Of a stretch of 64,000 bases of DNA, positions 41,977-51,885 are shown in pieces. Numbering within the stretch: the first letter of the stretch is position 1; every line of letters starts with the position of its first letter. The translations under genes and the position numbers were made by a program. This DNA comes from an uncultured Flavobacteriaceae bacterium (lineage in GTDB: Bacteria; Bacteroidota; Bacteroidia; Flavobacteriales; Flavobacteriaceae): assembly GCA_947494565.1 (NCBI GenBank), contig CANLVG010000009.1, forward strand, positions 186,001 through 250,000, given 5' to 3'. The notes beneath the pieces were generated by a model that saw only the letters and a list, made by a program, of their open reading frames with translations, searched no databases and was not told the origin of the DNA.

Positions 41977-42711
41977 TCACGTTTTATATTTGAATTCCAA
42001 AGGTTTTTTGATGGCTCGTATGTGTATAAAGCCAGGGAACTCATTCAGTTCCTTAAAATGCCTAGGATCTCTTTTTTCAAATTCGGCTACCGGTTTAGGC
42101 TCTATAAGTTGGTCAATGTAAAATCCATTGCCTGTCAGTGGTGCAATACAGTCATGGAGTGATCTGCGGTAACTGTACACCTGAGTCGGTTTTCCAAAAC
42201 CGGACCAAGTGGCATTTACGGATTCTACCTCAAAGTACTTTTTAGATTTGAAATACAGAAATTCGAAAAATGGATGCTCAATGGATAATACGAGGCTACC
42301 ATTTGGTTTGAGTACACGATGGAACTCTTGTATCGTTGAATTCCAATCTTCCAGATAATGCATCGCCAGCGCACAAACAATATGATCAAAAGACTCGTCA
42401 TCGAGCATGTCAAGCGGGTGTGCCAAATCATGCACAAAAAAATAACCGGAACCCGCATTGCGCCTTTTTGCGTGCGCTACCATTTTTGGGCTGATATCGA
42501 ACCCGGTTACCGTAGCGCCCATACTGGTCAAAACCTCGGCATACTTACCCGGACCACAGGCTGCATCAAGAATCTCCGATCCTTGTACCCCTGCAAGCAA
42601 TTTGAGCGTATTCGGGCGGTCATAATAAGCATTGTGCGGTTTGTGATCGATCAGTTCATTATAACTGTCCGCTAAGTCTTCATAGGCCGCTACTATTTTT
42701 TCCTTTGACAT
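41977..42711 (-). CDS. Class I SAM-dependent methyltransferase
   Basis: This 244-residue cytoplasmic protein has the Rossmann-type SAM-binding motif I EILDAACGPGKYAEVL (about 44-59), GFDISPKMVAHAKRR (acidic loop II) and FDHIVCALAMHYLEDW, followed by LKPNGSLVLSIEHPFFEFL. This matches the UbiE/COQ5-like Methyltransf_11 group. The acceptor is unknown. It lies 28 bp downstream of the M14 peptidase gene, with which it may share a transcript; the amidohydrolase gene follows about 110 bp later. Confidence 0.88.
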   Translation of the reverse strand: MSKEKIVAAYEDLADSYNELIDHKPHNAYYDRPNTLKLLAGVQGSEILDAACGPGKYAEVLTSMGATVTGFDISPKMVAHAKRRNAGSGYFFVHDLAHPLDMLDDESFDHIVCALAMHYLEDWNSTIQEFHRVLKPNGSLVLSIEHPFFEFLYFKSKKYFEVESVNATWSGFGKPTQVYSYRRSLHDCIAPLTGNGFYIDQLIEPKPVAEFEKRDPRHFKELNEFPGFIHIRAIKKPLEFKYKT

Positions 42712-42739
42712 GGGTCTCTCTTAAAGGAGTAAAAGATGG

Positions 42740-45274
42740 TCAATCCCTTGATGGGACAGAGATTTTATTTCCTAGGAACAATGCATTCAAAAAGAGGCGA
42801 TTTGTGCCATACCAACTACCTCGAAAATTAGGATTGTCAGCAAACAGCACGACTCTTCCGCTACCTACTTTGCTCACAATTAATGAAGCCGAAGGCTTTA
42901 AATTCTCGTCGCGGTTCTCGTCCGTAATAAACCCATCGATCAGCGGTTTTCTTGAGTATTTGGCTACAGTGGCGTATTCGTTTTTACTAGGGGCCAACCA
43001 GACCGTATTATTTTTGTACACGGGAATCGTTTTGTCACGATACCCAAATGCCAAGGGATGTGTCGTATCAAGATCTACCCTTAGAATAATACCACCTACG
43101 CTTTCTTTTCCAAGATTTTCAGGTGCATCTACATAGGGCTTACGCTCGGTGATCTTCGTACTGTCTTTGGTTAGGGAGTCCCGTTCTACATCCGTCAATT
43201 TTTCTTTGACCAATTTTTTTTCAATCGCCCATTTGGATGCCGTACCAATAGTAATAAGGGTATTCCCCTTATTTACCCATTGCTTGATTTTCTCTTGCTG
43301 CTTCTTACTGAGATTATATCTTCCGGATACCATGACGAGCGTGGTGTATTTATCTAAATTGATCCGATTGAAGTTCCTAAGTGGTATTTTCGTGATGGGC
43401 ATGTGAACTCTGGTATCTAAAAGGTGCCAAACTTCGCCTGCCTCATAAGAACGCGTACCGGTACCGATCAGCATGGCCGCTTTCACTTTACTTACCGGTT
43501 GTATGTATCTACTGCCGAGATCGATTCCTTTAAGACTATAGCCCGAATCAACCCCATACATCGGTATTTGAAATTTCTCTTGGGCCGTCTGCAACAGGGC
43601 GAAGATTTCATCGGAATCCTTTTTTTGAAGACTTACTGGAAGCACTAGGGCCCCATAGCCGAAACTTTTGGAGTTATTCCCACTTTGCGCCGTGAATGGT
43701 TTGAAGCTTGACGACAGGACTAAGCCTTTTTCTTGAAGGTAATGCAAGGCTGCGGGTGCGTTGTAATCATCCCAATCGAGAATATAGGCGTAGTCCGATT
43801 TTTGAACCGGCGCGACCGAGACCACTGTTTCGGTACTTTCAACTTTTTCTCCAAGATTCAACGCATTTACCGCCTTGTATTTCATGTTGTAAAAGTTACC
43901 TACTGACCAGGCCGAGGCATCATAGTAAACGCTATCCCGATATTTGGTATAGGTTTCGAACATCGTTTGTACCATACGATACTGAGCTTGTTTGGTAGGC
44001 ACCACATATCGATTTCCCGATTTATACACGTCGATTTGATGTTGTAATAGTTTATCGATAAAAGCCTTGGTTCTATTCGCATCATATGCATCACCGAATT
44101 CGTATCCTCGAATTTTACTTTTACCCGCTATGGTCAGTGCGCTTTTAAAGAAATTCTGCTGATACTTGCGCATATAGGCTTTGTTCGCTACCGCTGTCTT
44201 TACTGTTGTAATACCTGATGTATACTGGTTGCGAATGGTGAAGGGAAATGTTATTTTTCCAAAGGCGGTCTTTTGCTCATGTCCTCTTGAACTGGCTTGT
44301 TCGAAGAGAAGGCCTAACCCTCCTTGGATATCCGGATACGACGAGCCATAACCCGGATAGGTACCGTCAAATACTTCTTTGGTGAAGTAGAAAGAACCAA
44401 TACTGTCTAAGGCCTTGGCGAATTCAGCGCCAAACATGTTATTCAGGTCTTCGTAGTTTTCCTTGGGCATAATAGGATCTAAAGATCCATTAACCTTCAT
44501 GGGCTCAAAGAAGTACGTCGCATTCGAGCCCATTTCATGAAAATCGGTGACTACGTTCGGATACCATTCGTGAAACCATTTCAGTTTGCCTTGACTTTCA
44601 GGGTGTATCGCCAATAACCAATCACGGTTGAGGTCAAACCAGTAGTGATTGGTTCGCCCGCCAGGCCAGTATTCGTTATGTTCCGCATCCTGCGGGTCCG
44701 ATACATTCGGCGTACCTTGATAAGTATTCGCCCATTGGGTATGGCGATCACGGCCATCAGGATTGATGGTCGGGTCGATCATGATAACGGCATTCTCAAG
44801 GTATCTCAATATTTCCGGGTTGTTCGATGCGGCAAAGGTATAGGCGGTAAGCAAAGCGGCTTCTGAACTAGAGGGCTCATTTCCATGAACGTTATACGCC
44901 AAATTGATAAAGATGGGTACTTCATTATAGTTTGAAACCGTTTTGGTCGGATCTGTAAATGCCAAATGCTGCTCTTTCAATTGGGATAGATTCGATAGGT
45001 TTTCGGGCGAGGTAATGGTTAGCATGACCAACTTCCGTCCTTCATGAGTGGCTCCATATTGGTAAATAGAGGCCCTATCCGAAGTTTCGGCCAGCTTGGT
45101 CAAATAAGCCACAATCAGGTCATGGCGTGTGTGATGTTCCCCGATTCCATAACCCAAAAACTCTTCTGGACTTGGAATTGATTGGTTAAAGGGATGGAAT
45201 TTCTTGAAAAAGTAGTCTTGAGCATGAATTGATGTACTGACGAACAGCACCAAAAGGAGTAATTTTTTGAACAT
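42740..45274 (-). CDS. Secreted M14 family zinc carboxypeptidase
   Basis: This 844-residue protein has a signal peptide (MFKKLLLLVLFVSTSIHAQ) and an N-terminal M14 domain with zinc motif NVHGNEPSSSE (His130, Glu133). The third ligand is in the RDWLLAIHPESQGKLKW/WYPNVVTDFHEMG region, and the catalytic Glu lies near GLLFEQASSRGHE. The C-terminal 400 residues form extra domains, including a GATase-like fold (YTTLVMVSGRYNLSKKQQEKIKQWVNKGNTLITIG). The enzyme removes C-terminal residues from peptides outside the cytoplasm. The layout is typical of flavobacterial large M14 proteins. Confidence 0.88.
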   Translation of the reverse strand: MFKKLLLLVLFVSTSIHAQDYFFKKFHPFNQSIPSPEEFLGYGIGEHHTRHDLIVAYLTKLAETSDRASIYQYGATHEGRKLVMLTITSPENLSNLSQLKEQHLAFTDPTKTVSNYNEVPIFINLAYNVHGNEPSSSEAALLTAYTFAASNNPEILRYLENAVIMIDPTINPDGRDRHTQWANTYQGTPNVSDPQDAEHNEYWPGGRTNHYWFDLNRDWLLAIHPESQGKLKWFHEWYPNVVTDFHEMGSNATYFFEPMKVNGSLDPIMPKENYEDLNNMFGAEFAKALDSIGSFYFTKEVFDGTYPGYGSSYPDIQGGLGLLFEQASSRGHEQKTAFGKITFPFTIRNQYTSGITTVKTAVANKAYMRKYQQNFFKSALTIAGKSKIRGYEFGDAYDANRTKAFIDKLLQHQIDVYKSGNRYVVPTKQAQYRMVQTMFETYTKYRDSVYYDASAWSVGNFYNMKYKAVNALNLGEKVESTETVVSVAPVQKSDYAYILDWDDYNAPAALHYLQEKGLVLSSSFKPFTAQSGNNSKSFGYGALVLPVSLQKKDSDEIFALLQTAQEKFQIPMYGVDSGYSLKGIDLGSRYIQPVSKVKAAMLIGTGTRSYEAGEVWHLLDTRVHMPITKIPLRNFNRINLDKYTTLVMVSGRYNLSKKQQEKIKQWVNKGNTLITIGTASKWAIEKKLVKEKLTDVERDSLTKDSTKITERKPYVDAPENLGKESVGGIILRVDLDTTHPLAFGYRDKTIPVYKNNTVWLAPSKNEYATVAKYSRKPLIDGFITDENRDENLKPSASLIVSKVGSGRVVLFADNPNFRGSWYGTNRLFLNALFLGNKISVPSRD

Positions 45275-45351
45275 GAAGGAGTAGATTAATTAGTCGTATT
45301 AAATATAGGTATAATAGACCGAAACCCCTTGCTGAACGCAGAAAGAATTAC

Positions 45352-46566
45352 CTAGGCCACGGAGGGTATCTGTTGGTGGATTTCCTTGAACTTCACGATG
45401 TAATGTGTGCCCTTTTTGGTAATATCACGCATGATGGAACCATGAAGCTGACGCGCTAGGTTGTGTATGAGTTTCAGTCCCAGTGATTTGGTGGTTTTAT
45501 GGTTGATGGTTTCAGAGAAGCCGACTCCGGTATCGCCGATATTAAGTACATATTCATCAAAATCGCCTTTTCGCAATCGAATGAAGATGACTCCCTGACT
45601 GTCGTCCACTATGCCATATTTTAACGCATTGGTCACCGCCTCATTAATCAATAGGCCCAGCGGAATGGCCGTATCGATATTGAGTTTCACATTAGGTATG
45701 TCAATATCAAGTGTAATATTCTTACTGGTTCCTTTGATGGAGCGTACCAAGTATTCGGCTAGTTCCTCAACGTACGACTGGTAACCTATTTTAGCTATGT
45801 CTTCTCGCATGTACAGCATTTCATGAACCATGGCCATAGCAATAACCCTGTTCTGACTATTTTTTAATAGGGTCTTTGTTTCTATGTCATCCACGTTTCT
45901 AGCCTGTAAGCTGAGTAGACTGGATACGGTCTGAAGGTTGTTTTTGACACGGTGGTGCACTTCCTTCAGCAAGGTTTCCTTTTCATTGATCTTCGCCTCT
46001 AATTTATCTTTGGTCTTGTACAAGGTATGATGGGCATGTAATAGGTTCTTTCCAAATACGCCCCCTAACAAGTAAACTGAAAACAGAACACTGAGCAGCG
46101 CAAAGATATCTTTTGATTTTGCGGGAATCACATTCGTGGCAAAACTAAAATCAGCGATACTTTGGGAATAGATCAATACAATGATCAATAAGTTGAGATT
46201 TAGGTAAAGGGTTCCGTACTTTTTGGTAGTTACATAACCTGCTACTACGATCAATGCCAACACAAAGATAAAGGGGCTATTGATACCTCCACTATATAAG
46301 GTAATAATACTTGCACCCGCTAGGGTCATAATGGAAACGATATTGTAGGTTAGCGTTAGATTTTTATGTAGATAATACAGGAGCGTATTGATAAGGTTGA
46401 GTATCCCGAAGCTGAGAAATATCCAGGGGATGACTTGCGTGATGTCAAGCATAAAAAGACAGATACAACAAAAAAGTATAGAGAAAAAGGAAGTGAAATA
46501 ATTTACCCGTAGCACTAAACGTGCCTTGTTAGCAAGTCGTTCCGTGGGTTTTATAGTTGATTTCAT
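45352..46566 (-). CDS. Membrane sensor histidine kinase, HisKA_2 type
   Basis: This 404-residue protein has about six membrane helices in residues 20-172, a short coiled-coil linker (LEAKINEKETLLKE), a HisKA_2 dimerisation domain with phosphoacceptor EVHHRVKNNLQ (His204), and a HATPase domain (INEAVTNALKYG, GDTGVGFSE, SLGLKLI). HisKA_2 kinases often signal to response regulators with output domains such as LytTR. No response regulator lies in the window, so its partner is elsewhere (an orphan kinase). The membrane part has no known sensor domain signature that I can name. Confidence 0.9.
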   Translation of the reverse strand: MKSTIKPTERLANKARLVLRVNYFTSFFSILFCCICLFMLDITQVIPWIFLSFGILNLINTLLYYLHKNLTLTYNIVSIMTLAGASIITLYSGGINSPFIFVLALIVVAGYVTTKKYGTLYLNLNLLIIVLIYSQSIADFSFATNVIPAKSKDIFALLSVLFSVYLLGGVFGKNLLHAHHTLYKTKDKLEAKINEKETLLKEVHHRVKNNLQTVSSLLSLQARNVDDIETKTLLKNSQNRVIAMAMVHEMLYMREDIAKIGYQSYVEELAEYLVRSIKGTSKNITLDIDIPNVKLNIDTAIPLGLLINEAVTNALKYGIVDDSQGVIFIRLRKGDFDEYVLNIGDTGVGFSETINHKTTKSLGLKLIHNLARQLHGSIMRDITKKGTHYIVKFKEIHQQIPSVA

Positions 46567-46788
46567 AGCGGTCTTATTAGGTATTCAGGAAATGAACTCC
46601 GTCGGGGTTCCCTTATTTTCGGCTTTGATGGTCAAATCCGTCTTTGTGGTAAAACTAAATATGTTTTAGCATATATAACTAGTTTTCCGTTCATTTTTGG
46701 AATTTTAGAATCAAAGCCTATCATTCGTAAACGCTATTATAGTTACGAATTCAGTGTCACTTCGGACGTATTCTTTCAGTCCTGGAAT

Positions 46789-48183
46789 TTATGATCGTTT
46801 CACCTTGGGCGTAAGCTCTGTAAGATTGGCAATCTTAATGGCCTTGCCCTGCTCAATACTTCTTCGAGCGGCTATTCCGATTAAAATGGACATTGCCCCA
46901 TCTCGTATACCCGCTCCGCGACCGAATTCATCCTCAATCTCTGGGGTCTTGAAGATTTTATCTTGCAATCGACCATCTCCACCTCCATGTCCATTTCGTT
47001 CGACGTTCACGGAAAGAGTTTCATGGTCTTTCCATAAATTGTGTAAAATAATAGGTTGCTTGTCTACTTCCATTTCTTTTGTTTGCTCCATTTCCCTCGT
47101 GTGCATTTCAGCTTGATCTATCTTGATGTTTTCATTGTAGGGAATGTCCAACCAAGCTTCCAATCGTCCTTCGGTACCGTTGAATGAAACCCGCCAACCT
47201 TCAAAGGGTGAGTAGGTAGTAAGGGAATAATTTACAACCACTTTGTTCGCGTACTTGATTTGGGCCGACATCTTATCATAGATATCGATATTTTCCCTGA
47301 AGAGGCAGTTATCACGTAGGTAACCATCTTCATGTTCATGGTCTACATATAATTCTTTTGAACGCTTATCTTTTGTAATATCCCAATAAAAATTGCATTC
47401 ACTCTTGTGGTCGCAGCTTCGACAGTTTTTTCCTCGAAAGGGGCCGTTCGAGCCGTAGAACTCCAAATCGCCATAGGCAAAGACTTCACTTGGTTCTGAA
47501 TTGATCCACCAGTTCAACAGATCAAAATGATGCGTAGCCTTATGCACCCAGAGTGAACCGCCACTATTCATTTCACCATGCCACCTTCTGAAATAGGAAG
47601 CTCCGTGATAGGTGTTTAGGTACCAGTGAAAATCAACGGAAACCAATTTTCCTATGGACTTGTCTTTGAGCAGTTTTTTGATTTCCGTGGCATATGGACT
47701 CCATCGATAGTTGAAACCAACGATTAGATTCTTACTTGATTTCTTCTCCGCCTCTAAAATTGCTTGGCATTTGGTCTCGTCAATGGTCAATGGTTTTTCG
47801 GTCAGAACATCACATCCCATTTCCAATCCTTTTATAATAAACTCGTGATGCGTAGAATCTTTTGTGGTCACGATCAATAGGTCGGGGTCCGTGGTTTTCA
47901 TCATCTCATCGAAATCGACAAAGGTGGGACATTTGGCTCCAATGAATTTTTTACCATATTCCAAGCGACTCGGATTGATATCGCTAAGCCCTACAAACTC
48001 CAGTATATCCGTATATTCATCAACAAGGCGCTTCCCCCAGAACGTAGTACCGCGAATACCGGTACCGACAAGAGCTACTTTTAGTTTTTTTTTGGTTCCG
48101 AAACTAAATGCATGTAAGGGCAGGGCAGTAGTGGCGGTCAACATGCTAATAGAGGTCAAAAATTTTCTTCTCGAAGTCGTCAT
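46789..48183 (-). CDS. Tat-exported Gfo/Idh/MocA oxidoreductase with Cys cluster
   Basis: This 464-residue protein begins MTTSRRKFLTSIS, a twin-arginine leader. The Rossmann domain has VALVGTGIRGTTFWG and LTEKPLTIDETKCQ (the EKP signature), and the C-terminal domain has HGEMNSGGSLWVHKATHHFDLLNWW. Unlike the copy at 23632-24960 it has a C-x2-C-x5-C cluster (NCRSCDHKSEC, mid-protein), possibly a metal or structural site. It acts on an unknown sugar or polyol outside the cytoplasm. Its promoter is nested in the secA terminator region. Confidence 0.9.
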   Translation of the reverse strand: MTTSRRKFLTSISMLTATTALPLHAFSFGTKKKLKVALVGTGIRGTTFWGKRLVDEYTDILEFVGLSDINPSRLEYGKKFIGAKCPTFVDFDEMMKTTDPDLLIVTTKDSTHHEFIIKGLEMGCDVLTEKPLTIDETKCQAILEAEKKSSKNLIVGFNYRWSPYATEIKKLLKDKSIGKLVSVDFHWYLNTYHGASYFRRWHGEMNSGGSLWVHKATHHFDLLNWWINSEPSEVFAYGDLEFYGSNGPFRGKNCRSCDHKSECNFYWDITKDKRSKELYVDHEHEDGYLRDNCLFRENIDIYDKMSAQIKYANKVVVNYSLTTYSPFEGWRVSFNGTEGRLEAWLDIPYNENIKIDQAEMHTREMEQTKEMEVDKQPIILHNLWKDHETLSVNVERNGHGGGDGRLQDKIFKTPEIEDEFGRGAGIRDGAMSILIGIAARRSIEQGKAIKIANLTELTPKVKRS

Positions 48184-48253
48184 GGCTATTTTTTGAAATC
48201 CCTTAAAGTTATTGAATTTTCATGAATACCTGACGAGGCAGTTAGCTCGGTGA

Positions 48254-48281
48254 CAAAAGTAAAAGCGGGCGGCCCAATCAA
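48254..48281 (-). promoter_or_regulatory. Promoter of the Gfo/Idh/MocA gene nested in the secA terminator
   Basis: On the minus strand TTG (48279-48281), 17 bp, TACTTTTG (48254-48261). Both boxes match the Bacteroidota consensus. The TTG lies in the loop of the secA terminator hairpin. The predicted leader is about 65 nt. Confidence 0.55.
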
Positions 48282-48298
48282 TGGGTCGCCCGCTTTTA
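48261..48298 (-). terminator. Intrinsic terminator of secA
   Basis: On the minus strand, GCGGGCGACCCA and TGGGCCGCCCGC pair with one mismatch around a 4-base loop, followed by TTTT. It lies just downstream of the secA stop at 48319. The plus strand also has a T-run, so it could work in both directions. Confidence 0.85.
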
Positions 48299-48318
48299 TA
48301 ACATTGTTTTAATAGGTG

Positions 48319-51300
48319 TTATTGGTCTGTCAAGACCCATTCCCCTTTATTGATGAGGGGCTCTGCTTGTTTGTACTTGACCACTTTGCTTTCGCCACTC
48401 ATAATATTTTTTATGGTAACACGATCGTTTCTACCGATTTTTGGCTTTTCCCGTACTATGGTTTCAGTAATCGCAGGTCGACCTCCCTGATTTTGAGCAA
48501 TGGCCCGACTTTGAGCAGCCCTTTCATCACTGTTCGGAATCTCCTCTTTGCTCGTTTGCAAATTCTCTTTTGGTCTACGAACATTGCGTTCTTCTCTAAT
48601 CTCGTTTGGGTTACCGCTTGGTAATTCGCCTTTGAACAAGAACGAAACCACTTCTTTATTGACCTTGTCGATCATACTCTTGAACAGTTCGAACGCCTCG
48701 AATTTGTATATCAAGAGCGGGTCTTTTTGTTCATGTACGGCCAGTTGAACCGATTGCTTCAACTCATCCATTTTACGCAGATGGGTCTTCCAAGCATCGT
48801 CTATGATGGCGAGCGTGATGTTTTTCTCAAAATCGGTGACCAACTGCTTTCCATTACTTTCATAGGCCTCTTTTAAGTTCGTGACCACATTCAAGGTTTT
48901 TATACCGTCGGTGAAAGGAACAACGATGCGTTCAAACTTGTTGGTGGCATCTTCGTACACTTGCTTGATTACCGGAAAGGCAGTCTCTGCATTCCGCTGA
49001 ATTTTATCTTGGTAATGATCATAGGCATGTTTGTACACCTTGTTGGAAATATCCTGTACCGTAAATTTGCCGAATTCCTCCTCCGTTACGGGTGAGGTAA
49101 TCGAAAAGTATTTGATCAACTCGAATTCGAAGTTTTTGAAATCGCTTGCCGCTTTGTTCGTATCCGTAATGACCTCACAAGTATCGTAGACCATGTTGGC
49201 AATATCGACCTGTAAGCGTTCTCCTTGCAATGCATGGCGCCTACGCTTGTAGACAACTTCCCGTTGCGCGTTCATCACATCGTCATATTCCAAAAGTCGC
49301 TTACGCACTCCGAAGTTATTTTCCTCTACTTTTTTCTGGGCGCGTTCAATCGACTTGGTCATCATCGAATGTTGAATGACCTCACCTTCTTCCAGTCCCA
49401 TTTTATCCATCATTTTGGCAACTCGATCCGAACCGAAAAGGCGCATCAGGTTATCTTCCAATGAAACATAGAATTGAGAGCTTCCGGGATCTCCTTGACG
49501 TCCGGAACGTCCTCTCAGCTGACGGTCAACACGTCGTGAATCGTGACGCTCTGTACCGACAATCGCCAATCCTCCGGCGGCTTTCACTTCATCCGAGAGT
49601 TTGATATCGGTTCCCCTACCGGCCATGTTGGTAGCTATGGTCACCACTCCGGACTTACCAGCCTCGGCAACTACGTCAGCTTCCTTTTTATGTAATTTCG
49701 CGTTCAGTACATTGTGTGGTACTTTTCTAATGGTCAACATTCTTGAGAGCAATTCCGATATCTCTACCGAAGTAGTACCGATCAAGACCGGTCGGCCATC
49801 TTTTGAGAGTTTGGTCACTTCTTCGATGATGGCATTGTATTTTTCTCGCTTTGTTTTGTAAATCAAATCGTTGCGGTCATCACGGGCTATCGGGCGGTTG
49901 GTCGGAATCTCAACAACATCAAGTTTATAGATTTCCCAGAATTCACCAGCCTCGGTTACCGCGGTACCGGTCATACCTGCCAGTTTACCGTACATTCGAA
50001 AATAATTCTGTAAGGTCACCGTGGCAAAAGTTTGGGTCAATGCCTCGATTTTTACATTTTCCTTAGCCTCAATGGCCTGATGTAATCCGTCGGAATAGCG
50101 TCGACCGTCCATAATACGGCCCGTTTGCTCATCAACGATCATCACCTTATTTTCCATGACCACATACTCCACATCTTTTTCGAAAAGGGTATAGGCTTTG
50201 AGCAATTGGCTCATCGTGTGGATACGTTCACTTTTAACGGTGAAGTCTTTGAAGAGCTCTTCTTTCAGTTCCGCCTCTTTCTCGATATCTAGATTTTGGT
50301 TTTCGATTTGAGCGATTTCACTACCGATATCGGGCATAATGAAAAAGTCATTGTCTTCGACCCCTGAGATATATTCCACCCCCTTATCGGTCAGTTCGAT
50401 CTGATTGTTTTTTTCATCGATAACAAAGAGTAGATCTTCATCGACTTTGGGCATTTCGCGATTGTTGTCTTGCATGTAGAAGTTCTCGGTCTTCTGTAGC
50501 AATTGCTTGATGCCTTCTTCGCTCAAGAATTTGATGAGGGCCTTGTTCTTTGGTAGGCCTCTAAATACACGGAGCAACAAGAACCCGCCTTCTTTGGTAT
50601 CTCCTGAAGCGATTGATTTTTTCGCTTCGGCAAGAACACCGGTCAGATGTTGCCTTTGCTTTTGAACGATATCCGAAATTTTGGGTTTAAGCTCGTTGAA
50701 CTCATGGCGGTCTCCCTCAGGTACAGGACCTGAAATAATCAAGGGGGTACGGGCGTCGTCTACTAAAACGGAATCCACTTCATCGACTATGGCGTAGTTG
50801 TGGGGTCGTTGTACCAAGTCTTTTGGCGTATGGGCCATATTATCCCTGAGGTAATCAAAACCGAATTCATTATTCGTTCCGTAGGTTATATCGGCATTGT
50901 AAGCTGCCCTGCGACCATCGGAATTAGGTCTATGGTAATCGATGCAGTCTACGGATAATCCATGAAATTGGAAAATGGGAGCCATCCACGCGCTGTCACG
51001 TTTGGCCAGGTAATCGTTCACGGTGACCAAATGGGCACCATTTCCGGTAAGGGCGTTCAAATAGAGCGGGAGGGTAGCCACTAAGGTTTTACCTTCACCC
51101 GTCTGCATTTCCGCGATTTTACCTTGGTGTAGGGCTATGCCTCCGATAAGCTGCACATCGTAGTGAATCATGTCCCAGGTTACCTCTTTCCCTGCAGCGT
51201 CCCATGAGTTGCTCCAAATCGCTTTGTCACCATCCAAGGTTACGTAATTTTTATCTCCGGAAAGTTCCCTGTCGTATTCCGAAGCGGTCACTTCTATGGT

Positions 51301-51681
51301 GGTGTTATGAACGAAGCGTTTTGCAGTCTCCTTTACTACAGCGAAAGCTTCAGGGAGTAGGTCATTCAATGTTTTTTCGGATATGCTATACGCTTCTTCC
51401 TTAAGCCGATCGATTTCGGAATAAATATCCTCGTTCTTGTCAATATCGGTAGATGCCTTTACTTCCTCTTCCAATTCTGCGATTTGGGTATCAAGGTCCG
51501 ATCGGTCTTTTTTGATACGGGCCTTGAACTCGGCGGTCTTGTTTCTTAGCTCGTCGTGGCTTAAGTTCTCGAGTGAAGTTTCAAAAGACTTGATTTCTTT
51601 GACCAAAGGTTGAAGGGCCTTGACATCTTTTTGTGACTTGTCACCCACAAATGCCTTTAAAACTGAATTTATAAAACTCAT
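48319..51681 (-). CDS. secA: Preprotein translocase ATPase SecA
   Basis: This 1120-residue SecA has Walker A MQTGEGKT (192-199), LVTVNDYLAKRDS, DEVDSVLVDDARTPLIISG, the second nucleotide-binding domain with ATNMAGRGTDIKL, ERHDSRRVDRQLRGRSGRQGDPG, and a helical scaffold. It drives export of unfolded proteins through SecYEG. Compared with about 900 residues in E. coli, there are additions between the DEVD region and the preprotein-binding domain (about 330-470) and in the N-terminal 100 residues. The C-terminal zinc-binding CxC motif is absent. Both features are common in Bacteroidota. It has its own terminator. Confidence 0.97.
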   Translation of the reverse strand: MSFINSVLKAFVGDKSQKDVKALQPLVKEIKSFETSLENLSHDELRNKTAEFKARIKKDRSDLDTQIAELEEEVKASTDIDKNEDIYSEIDRLKEEAYSISEKTLNDLLPEAFAVVKETAKRFVHNTTIEVTASEYDRELSGDKNYVTLDGDKAIWSNSWDAAGKEVTWDMIHYDVQLIGGIALHQGKIAEMQTGEGKTLVATLPLYLNALTGNGAHLVTVNDYLAKRDSAWMAPIFQFHGLSVDCIDYHRPNSDGRRAAYNADITYGTNNEFGFDYLRDNMAHTPKDLVQRPHNYAIVDEVDSVLVDDARTPLIISGPVPEGDRHEFNELKPKISDIVQKQRQHLTGVLAEAKKSIASGDTKEGGFLLLRVFRGLPKNKALIKFLSEEGIKQLLQKTENFYMQDNNREMPKVDEDLLFVIDEKNNQIELTDKGVEYISGVEDNDFFIMPDIGSEIAQIENQNLDIEKEAELKEELFKDFTVKSERIHTMSQLLKAYTLFEKDVEYVVMENKVMIVDEQTGRIMDGRRYSDGLHQAIEAKENVKIEALTQTFATVTLQNYFRMYGKLAGMTGTAVTEAGEFWEIYKLDVVEIPTNRPIARDDRNDLIYKTKREKYNAIIEEVTKLSKDGRPVLIGTTSVEISELLSRMLTIRKVPHNVLNAKLHKKEADVVAEAGKSGVVTIATNMAGRGTDIKLSDEVKAAGGLAIVGTERHDSRRVDRQLRGRSGRQGDPGSSQFYVSLEDNLMRLFGSDRVAKMMDKMGLEEGEVIQHSMMTKSIERAQKKVEENNFGVRKRLLEYDDVMNAQREVVYKRRRHALQGERLQVDIANMVYDTCEVITDTNKAASDFKNFEFELIKYFSITSPVTEEEFGKFTVQDISNKVYKHAYDHYQDKIQRNAETAFPVIKQVYEDATNKFERIVVPFTDGIKTLNVVTNLKEAYESNGKQLVTDFEKNITLAIIDDAWKTHLRKMDELKQSVQLAVHEQKDPLLIYKFEAFELFKSMIDKVNKEVVSFLFKGELPSGNPNEIREERNVRRPKENLQTSKEEIPNSDERAAQSRAIAQNQGGRPAITETIVREKPKIGRNDRVTIKNIMSGESKVVKYKQAEPLINKGEWVLTDQ

Positions 51682-51835
51682 ACTATTGTTTTAGTTATTT
51701 GGAAAGCGCCGTGCAAGCCTTTGAATCATTGCAGCACTTTATCTTCATTAGAATCGTGATGCCTCTAGGTGAGCAAAAGGCATTCCAGTTTACTATCGAC
51801 GCCTAAACTGGCGCATTACCTGCCAAAATTACATA

Positions 51836-51863
51836 AAAAAAAAGCCTCCTAGGAGACTTTTTT
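51836..51863 (-). terminator. Intrinsic terminator of the DUF2795 gene
   Basis: The stem around AGTCTCCTAGGAGGCT is near-palindromic and flanked by A-run and T-run on either strand. It lies 23 bp past the DUF2795 stop and may work bidirectionally. The rest of the 204-bp gap before secA has an inverted repeat CCAGTTT/AAACTGG (51785-51811) with a 13-base loop, of unknown role. Confidence 0.8.
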
Positions 51864-51885
51864 CATTTCAATTACGCTAAATATC

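Noticed and set aside
41868-42044. 59-residue N-terminal extension of the amidohydrolase
   Set aside because: It overlaps the methyltransferase gene and would move the signal peptide inside the protein.
48319-51681. SecA insertions as evidence of a novel SecA
   Set aside because: Extra length and lack of the zinc motif are common in Bacteroidota SecA.
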